64,000 nucleotides of DNA from Cryptomeria japonica. Lineage: Eukaryota; Streptophyta; Pinopsida; Cupressales; Cupressaceae. The translations under genes and the position numbers were made by a program. Shown piece by piece: positions 57,915 through 64,000 of this stretch. The stretch covers positions 525,642,475 to 525,706,474 of the forward strand of contig NC_081409.1 of the NCBI RefSeq assembly GCF_030272615.1, written 5' to 3'. The notes under the pieces were generated by a model. It was given only the letters and a program-made list of their open reading frames with translations, had not been told where the DNA came from and made no database searches. Position 1 is the first letter of the stretch. The number at the start of each line of letters is the position of its first letter.

Positions 57915-58112
57915 TTGGGTGTCTACAAAGTGGTTTTCTCTTGTGGCATCCCCTACATTTATGAGATAGATCACTTGGTTAACACTAGAATCAAAATAAT
58001 TAAGCATGCACGGGTCCTAAAATCTTCTTTAGTAGAGCACTCCTCCAATACTAAACACCAGATTTTCTTGGAAGACATCCAAATCTTGAGTAAGGAAGAA
58101 AAATTCTTCTAG
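57915..58112 (+). pseudogene. GIY-YIG endonuclease domain of PLE copy 3
   Basis: The 65-codon frame includes GVYKVVFSCGIPYIYEID (first motif and an altered YIGE, now YIYE), NTRIKIIKHARVLKSSLVEH (Arg helix) and FLEDIQILSKEEKFF, followed by a stop. The domain nicks target DNA in Penelope-like elements. The catalytic YIGE Gly is Tyr here and KEH is KIIKH, so it is degenerate. It is open in one frame, unlike copy 1. Confidence 0.82.
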
Positions 58113-58329
58113 AGGAAACTCAAAGAAGCCATTAAAATCCACATTCACCAATCCAATCTCAATAATGGTAATGGTTGGAATATAAGTTTCACTTGACATG
58201 CTCTTTAAACCACGTCAAAAATTGTTCACCCCTCGCCCTATGATTCCCCCATTTTTTACTCTTTTTCGTCCCTAGGGATTTTTCTATCTCTTTACTTGGT
58301 CATCTTCTCATCCATTCTATTTGTTTCTT

Positions 58330-59405
58330 ATATAGGTTTGTGTATTGTATTTGTGTTTGTATGCTCACATGTTTTTAGGTTTGTATGTGTGTAAGCAATT
58401 ATGAATGGTTGTGATTGGTTTGTTTATGGGTATGTATATTTGTTTCTATTTATCTATATGCTTGTATGTATGCATGTTTGTATTTATTTTGTATTTAATG
58501 TCTAGGCATATAGATTTTCTTGTGTTTATGTTTGTGTATGTTTTTATGTACATGATTTCATTTGTGTGTATGTATGTGTGGTTAGGTGTAGGTTTATGTG
58601 TATTCTATTTTTATGTATGTATGTAGATATGCTTGTATTTATTTTTGCATGTTTGTGCATGTATGTGTATGTATGTTTTTGCACATGATGTATGTTAGCA
58701 TGTGTGTTTTCATGTATTTGTGTTTTTATTGTATGCTTTTGTATGTATGTGTGTCGTATATGTATATATGTATGATTGTTGTGTATATGTATGTTTGTAT
58801 GCATATGTATTTGTATGTATGTTTGTAGTTGTGTTTGTTTGTATGCAGGTAGTATATTTGTTTGTATGTATGTTAGCTTATTTGGAGTATGCTTGTGTGT
58901 TTGTAGGTATAATTGTAAATGTTTGTTACATACATGTGTTTGTGGGTTTGTGATTATGTTTGTAAATTTGTATTTTTGTGCATTTACATGTTTGTGTATT
59001 TATATGTATGTTGATGTGTATGTGTGGATATGTCTTTGTGTGTCATTTTTTGGGGTTTGTATATGTTCAAATTTATTTATTTGTATGCATATGTATATTT
59101 GTGAAATTTCAATTTTTATGTTAGTTTGTTGGTTTCTATATTTGCATGGGTCTATGTACGTGTGTTTGTATGTTGGTTTGTGTAGGTTTTGTTTGTATGT
59201 GTGCCTTTATTACATGTATGTAAGTATGCATGCTTGCCTGTACATATTTTGGTATGCGTTTTTGTTGTATTTTTGTTTGTATAGATATATGGATGTTTGT
59301 GTTTTTCTATGTATGTGGGTATATACACATGCATGTTTATGTTCATGTGTTGCAAATTTTATATTTGTATGTATGATTGTGAGTTTTTATATGTGTTGGA
59401 GAAAA
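58330..59405 (+). repeat. TGTATG-rich tail of PLE copy 3
   Basis: About 1.07 kb of TGTATGTATGTTTGTATG-type sequence begins after TTGTTTCTTATATAGG, the same junction as in copy 1 (TTGTTTCTTATATATG). Long Cys/Val/Tyr frames, up to 210 codons, arise because the repeat lacks stops and are not genes. Confidence 0.82.
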
Positions 59406-59408
59406 TAA

Positions 59409-59712
59409 TATTTACTTATGCTTAAGTTTACTTAGGCAATTATCATTTTATGTTTGCATTTAATATTTCCTAAGTGCATTGATATTTGTAATGGTATAGT
59501 TGGATATTACCTACTCTCTACCTACCCTCGCATCATATTGAGATCATGTCATTATCTTATACTCTCACCTCTTTTGCCTTTTGCTTCATAAACAAGACTC
59601 TTGTGCATTGTTTAACATCTCAAATCAATTCATTTTTTGGTGCAATATTATTTTTTCTTTGTGAAGGTTATATCGTTATTTGTAGTCTTGGAGTGAAGCC
59701 AATACTTCAACA
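59409..59712 (+). other. Possible degenerate LTR end with primer site
   Basis: TGATATTAGAGCC at 59,713-59,725 is two mismatches from the initiator-Met primer site and is preceded by TTCAACA. The 300 bases before it might be an LTR end. No second copy supports this. Confidence 0.25.
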
Positions 59713-59725
59713 TGATATTAGAGCC

Positions 59726-62662
59726 GACATCCAGTATCTCCTTCCACATATGAGATTTCATTCAAGAATTACTTTGAGATCAGAGTTTAAGAAAATTGTT
59801 TTGTAGTTGAGGTATTCTTCATTGCCTCGAATTAATTGTAGAGATCTCATATTTTTCCTCGTGGTTCTACTATTTCAGTTACCGACATTTGTTTGAAATT
59901 TTTCTATTTTTTCTTATTTGTGGTTGAGAATCTTTCATGGGTATGATTAATATATATTAAGAGTCGTATATCATCCATTGGAGTGATTAATTTATATTGC
60001 GAGAAATAAGTCTCTTTCATCGATTTTGTTTGCTAGGATTGCAACTACTATGATCAAGCTTTGTTGTGGTCGCATCTACGAGTTTCCTTTTTGCAGGAAT
60101 ATTTGTGATTATTGAGGCCCATGTTTTCATCTGTCATGCCCTACTCTTTGATAGAGGTAGTTTTCATTTGATTGATGTTTTGTACTGAAGATTGACCCTC
60201 TACACGCTCAACGTTTGATTTGCATCAACTGTGATTATTATTTTTGGTAGGCGACTTCGCCACTTTTGGATCGATTTAAAGTTTTTTGATTGGACGCAAG
60301 TGTGAGTATATTTCTTGCTTTAATTGGGCTTCCATTCCATTGTTGGCAGGCTTGATTTCCTTCACTCAGTGATTTAGGAAAACTTGATTGCCCGATTTTA
60401 TCGATTTAAGGTTTTATCGGTGGGCTTGATCACAGGTTTGAGTATTTCACCAGGACTTTGTATCACATCGCCTATGTGGGTACTTCTTTTGGTAGTGAAT
60501 AAAGTATGAGCATAAGCTCCTCGTAACTTTGCTTTGACAGGGTGTCGTGACTTGTAGACCTCGCGTGGTTGTTGACTTGTGCTTGGATAAAACTTAGTGT
60601 TTGTGGCTATTGTGACTTAGTGGTGAAGGTTGGCATGGGTGTTGACTTCTCTTTTGTGTTATTTGTCCTTGATGTCAAAATTGTTGGCTAGTTGGTACAT
60701 TGATCTTGGCATAAGGCATATTCAGTTTTGGCACACTTGGTCTTGGCATTCTTGTCTCCGTCTTTGGCATTCAATATCTTCTTCAGTGACAACATTGTGA
60801 TGTTAGTTTATATTCAGTTTTGATGGTACTAATCTTTTGGCTCCATGTGGAGATTAAAAGGCATCTTGATTACATGGTTATGGTTCATTGTTCAGGTGAT
60901 ATCATCCTGTTATATTTTTACACTATCCTACTGTGATACTGACATCCATTGATACTTATTTTATGATATACTTTGTATTGGCTCATAGTCAATTTTGCAT
61001 TCATGAGTTGGCCATTACATAGATTCATACAAAATGCACTTCATATTCAACTAAGTATCCTTGGTGCAAGTTGTTTATCCATACATATTGCTCATATTTT
61101 TTCTTTGGTGGTTGTCAAAATGGTAATCACGTTTCATTTAGCCCTTGGGTTACTTTAGGATCAGGCTTACATAGCACTTTATACACTTTTCATAAGTGTC
61201 CGGTCCATTTATATTGCACATCTTATTGATATCAAAGTGCATTTAAGTTGGCACTTAAGCCGACTTTGATATATGATTATTGGGCTCTATACAATGTATT
61301 AACATCAACTTAGATAGTCGACCACCACTACATTTGACAATGCTTTAACATGAGGTTTCGGGTTTTATTTGAACACGTTTCTTATCTTTGACAACAAAGT
61401 GTTATCAATGCCATTGATGGGTATATTGTTTTTATGTTGGCAGCGACAGTCTTGATGACATGAAAAACATTATAAATCACGTGGATGTGAGTAGACATGG
61501 ACAACATTATAACTCACGTGGATGTGAGTAGACATTGATTTGGCACTCAAGGATAATATCATTTTGTCCATTCTAAACAGATTTCAAAATGATTGTATTG
61601 TGATTTATGACATTCATTATGTCTTGGGGCTCGTGAAAGAATTTAGGGTAAACAAAGGTTCATTTCATTTTGCAAGAATAACACCGAACCCTAGCGCCAC
61701 CATGATGAGATTACAGTTACAGTTTGAGAGTGTTCTAGCTAGTTTTCTCTCTTGGTTTTTAGATATGCCAGATTATGAAGAGTGGAGAGTTGGTTGGTGG
61801 ACTCTCCATGAGCTGGAAGAGGAGGTAATAGAGAATTTTATGGGATTTTGTTTGCAGTTTGAACTGCCTTAACAGAGGTAATATCTATACATTGCTTTGG
61901 TCTTTCAAAGGTAAATTTGGTAAATGAAAAAGTAAAATGGAAAAGATTACATTGGTTCAGTTTCGAATAGATTTCTTTTACTTTGTTTTGTATTGAATGA
62001 AGTTACAGAGTAAAAATGAAAGAAGAATTACTTCATTTCTAGTTATTGTTTTTAGTTTTGAAAAGAATTACTTTTCCAGATTCTTGTTTTCGAAAATGGA
62101 AAGAGTTAAAAATTGCAGTTGAAAAAGAAATGTGGTTTTATTTCCAATTGTAATTTGGTATTTTTCTGTGGAAACCCTAACTCGAGTGTTGGCTCGGAAC
62201 TCGAGTTTTACAGTTTGGTTCAAGGGTTTCACTTTTACTTGCTCTATAAATTCATGACTTTAAGTTATTGTTTAGTTGGAATGAAAAAGAGTGAACACAG
62301 AAGTATTGAGGCTTTATTATTCCATTTGAAAATTTGTAAAAGTTTGAAAAAGACTTTGTTCTCTCTAGTTTTTACAACAGAGAATTCTATATTTCAGTTT
62401 GAGAAAGATTTTGTGGTACTGTTATATATAGTACATATTGTAATTGAAAACATAGAAAATCATATATGTTTTTTGTACTCATTAATGATTTTAGGACTGC
62501 AAGTTTGATGCAGCTGTAAGGTCATTACTATTGGCATTTGGCATCACTGATGTAGATCAGGTCATGCAGTTGAAGTTGGATGACTGCACCGGTAAAGGAC
62601 AGAAGTCTATTTCTGATGAAGAGATTGAGATTCTATGAATAGATGAAATGATCAATTATTTG
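59726..62662 (+). other. Unrecognised decayed sequence
   Basis: No domain recognised. GTCCTTGATGTCAAAATTG at 60,666-60,684 resembles the run-in to a polypurine tract. Two frames are open on the plus strand: 61,540-61,872 (110 codons, ending WWTLHELEEEVIENFMGFCL) and 62,113-62,508 (131 codons, hydrophobic). Neither has a known motif; the first keeps a more protein-like composition and could be an exon or element remnant. A tandem copy of about 40 bases lies at 61,467-61,534. Confidence 0.35.
61467..61534. repeat. Short tandem duplication
   Basis: ACATTATAAATCACGTGG and ACATTATAACTCACGTGG, each followed by ATGTGAGTAGACAT. Two copies, each with a CACGTG core. Confidence 0.8.
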
Positions 62663-63894
62663 TGTTGTCATTGCTGACAACTGATGTTCCTAATGTTCCT
62701 GATGTTTTGTTTTAGCATCTAAGTGATTTGGTTTATCGGATGACAAGGTTTACCGATAGTGATCTAAAGTCTATGAATTAGGACTTTAACTAGTAAAGCG
62801 GAATTGTTTTGATTGGATCGATCGATTGGAAATGATTGGTGATTTGCGGTTTCGATGGTGAACTTGTATGATGGAAAGATGTATGTGACCGGAACTAGAA
62901 CTTGTGATGATTACCAAAAGGCATGTTTCAATTTTTGATGAAGTTTTGCTAAGGTTTTAGTAGGGTTTAAGGACTGGTGAAAAATCTTCAAACCGGTAAT
63001 GATTTATGTTATGACGGTGATCGACAACGAGTCTACTTAAAGGTAGTAAAATGACACAACCCGCGTGAAAGATTTAATAGCTATTTTAGCGTGATTCAAG
63101 GAATATTTTTTTGGAAACCAGTGAAATGCTTTGGAGAGTGTTTTGAGGATACATATTGGATTTCTATGATGAGTTATGATCAATCAACGATTCATTGTAA
63201 TTTGTTGTTATAATCTGGATAGCGATCTACGATGATCTTTTGTGATCTTATTGTAAATTCTTGATGTAATTGGGTTGTGTGGCCGACCTAGTTGTGATGG
63301 CTATTTATGTAGACACAATTGATGTTTATTGAGTCGGTAGTCTTAGAGAATGTGTTAAGCCATCCAAGTGAAGTGTGTAATCTTCCTGAGACTTTCTTAG
63401 TGATGTGTATAACTGGATTTGATTAAGCAAGCAGTGAAGTGCAAGAAACAGATCATTTTCTTACTATTGCTCCCTAATAGTTTCAACAAGTTAAATCCCT
63501 TGACCAGGTAGGTTCTAACAGGCCTTAATCATTTAAGTCCCCTAATAGGGCAGCTCTCAAAAGAGTGTTAAATCCTCTCACGAGGTTGATCCTAACAGAT
63601 CATCAATCTCCTAATCGAGTTGCAAGGCAAATCTCCTAACCGAGTGACTCTTGACAGGGTCTACTCTTAACCAGACGTATTGTAAGCTTCTAACAAGGCT
63701 AAGCTCCTAACAGGGTGTACTTCGAAAGAGTACAAATATTTGTGGGTGCCAACTCCCACCATGTTTTTTTTCCCTATTTGAGTTTCCATGTCAAAAATTT
63801 ATGGTGTTCATGTGTGGAATGTTTTTCTTGTGATATTCTTTTTTATATTTCATTTCATGCATTATTTCTGAGAAACCGGTTATGATGTTTTATC
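62663..63894 (+). mobile_element. Probable LTR of an E4-related element
   Basis: TGTTGTCATTGCTGACAAC start to about ATGTTTTATCA, length about 1.23 kb, near the 1.2 kb of the E4 LTRs. Like them it has TTTATGTAGACAC where E4 has TTTATACAGC, then a block of CTAAC(A/C)GGGT-like motifs (63,485-63,740) and a GTGGGTGCCAACTCCCACCA box that matches GTGGGTGTCATCCCCACCA in E4. The ends are inferred because only one copy is present. Confidence 0.55.
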
Positions 63895-63898
63895 AAAA

Positions 63899-63911
63899 AT
63901 TTATCAGAGGT
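63899..63911 (+). other. Degenerate primer-binding site
   Basis: ATTTATCAGAGG compares with TTGGTATCAGAGC; TATCAGAG is preserved just after the proposed LTR end. Confidence 0.4.
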
Positions 63912-64000
63912 TACCGGTACTAATAAGAAGTTATTTGAGAAAGTTTTTGATCTTATTGATAAGGTTAGTGAATTGGCAATTGATCAAGTTTATATGATTA
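63912..64000 (+). pseudogene. Start of an element frame, cut by the window end
   Basis: One frame reads KLFEKVFDLIDKVSELAIDQ and continues open to the last base. It has coiled-coil-like spacing but no identifiable domain. It would be the first coding part after the primer site. Confidence 0.35.

Larger units (their letters stand above)
57509..59405 (+). mobile_element. Penelope-like element, 3' half (PLE copy 3)
   Basis: Plus strand. It begins VYRKSTLVDFYLHPLSHHDV, the linker after PLE RT, continues NQHISHLTQVIQLNGYRKHV, LGVYKVVFSCGIPYIYEID (GIY-YIG), a 3' UTR and about 1.07 kb of TGTATG tail. RT is missing because the LTR fragment at 57,508 cuts it. From the linker to the tail it aligns with copy 1 (5,100-3,330). 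Confidence 0.85.

Noticed and set aside
58405-59408. Several frames of 73-210 codons rich in Cys, Val, Tyr, Met
   Set aside because: They arise from TGTATG-type repeats that lack stop codons; similar frames appear on several frames at once and in the tails at 3.3-4.1 kb and 26.8 kb.

Overview
This 64-kb window is plant nuclear DNA made almost entirely of nested, decayed retrotransposons. I see no host single-copy gene, rRNA or tRNA gene, CRISPR array or prokaryotic feature. Three things suggest a conifer or other gymnosperm: Penelope-like retroelements with a GIY-YIG endonuclease (in plants, established as the conifer 'Dryad' type), very long LTR elements inserted into one another, and 64 kb without a host gene. 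The species cannot be named from the sequence.

Left block (1-28.99 kb). A Ty3/gypsy integrase remnant and a probable 2.1-kb LTR open the window. Then comes a minus-strand Penelope-like element (PLE) split in two. Its 5' reverse-transcriptase half lies at 26,515-27,560. Its 3' half (rest of RT, GIY-YIG, long TGTATG-type tail) lies at 3,300-5,334. The split is a 21.2-kb minus-strand Ty3/gypsy element of the Tat type (5,335-26,509), flanked by the 5-bp duplication GTATG. The Tat element has a 5' LTR with TATA box, a TGGCGCC primer-binding site, gag, protease, G-patch, RT, two RNase H domains and integrase. It also has an antisense gene for a plant-mobile-domain (PMD) protein, with its own TATA box and an intron. 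A 3.6-kb LTR element with only gag and protease (TR-GAG-like, 11,331-14,975, duplication AGATG) sits inside the Tat element. A second PLE fragment lies on the plus strand at 28.4-28.99 kb.

Right block (28.99-57.5 kb). This is a four-layer nest. The outermost layer (G3) has LTR-like direct repeats at 31,031-33,909 and 52,253-55,019; these repeats contain a protein-coding frame (hydrophobic segment, G-patch, Cys/His cluster). Inside G3 is a gypsy remnant (G2, 35,501-51,537). Inside G2 is a well-bounded LTR element without recognisable pol (E4, 38,618-50,787, duplication AGGAC). E4 carries a coiled-coil protein with five zinc knuckles and a separate frame of 1,136 codons that I do not recognise. 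Inside E4's zinc-knuckle array sits a 4.1-kb LTR-type insertion (44,548-48,663, duplication AGATG). Fragments of the same LTR family occur at 28,993-31,030 and about 55,440-57,508.

Right edge (57.5-64 kb). A plus-strand PLE 3' half with GIY-YIG and its own 1-kb TGTATG tail is followed by about 3 kb of unrecognised decayed sequence. A probable LTR with a degenerate initiator-Met primer site (62,663-63,911) then leads into the start of an element cut by the window end.

Nearly every coding frame carries stops, so little here is likely to make protein. The points most worth a second look are the antisense PMD gene and the leader repeat it shares with the gag-pol transcript, the unknown 1,136-codon frame of E4, the coding frame inside the G3 repeats, and the conserved TGTATG tail of the PLEs.
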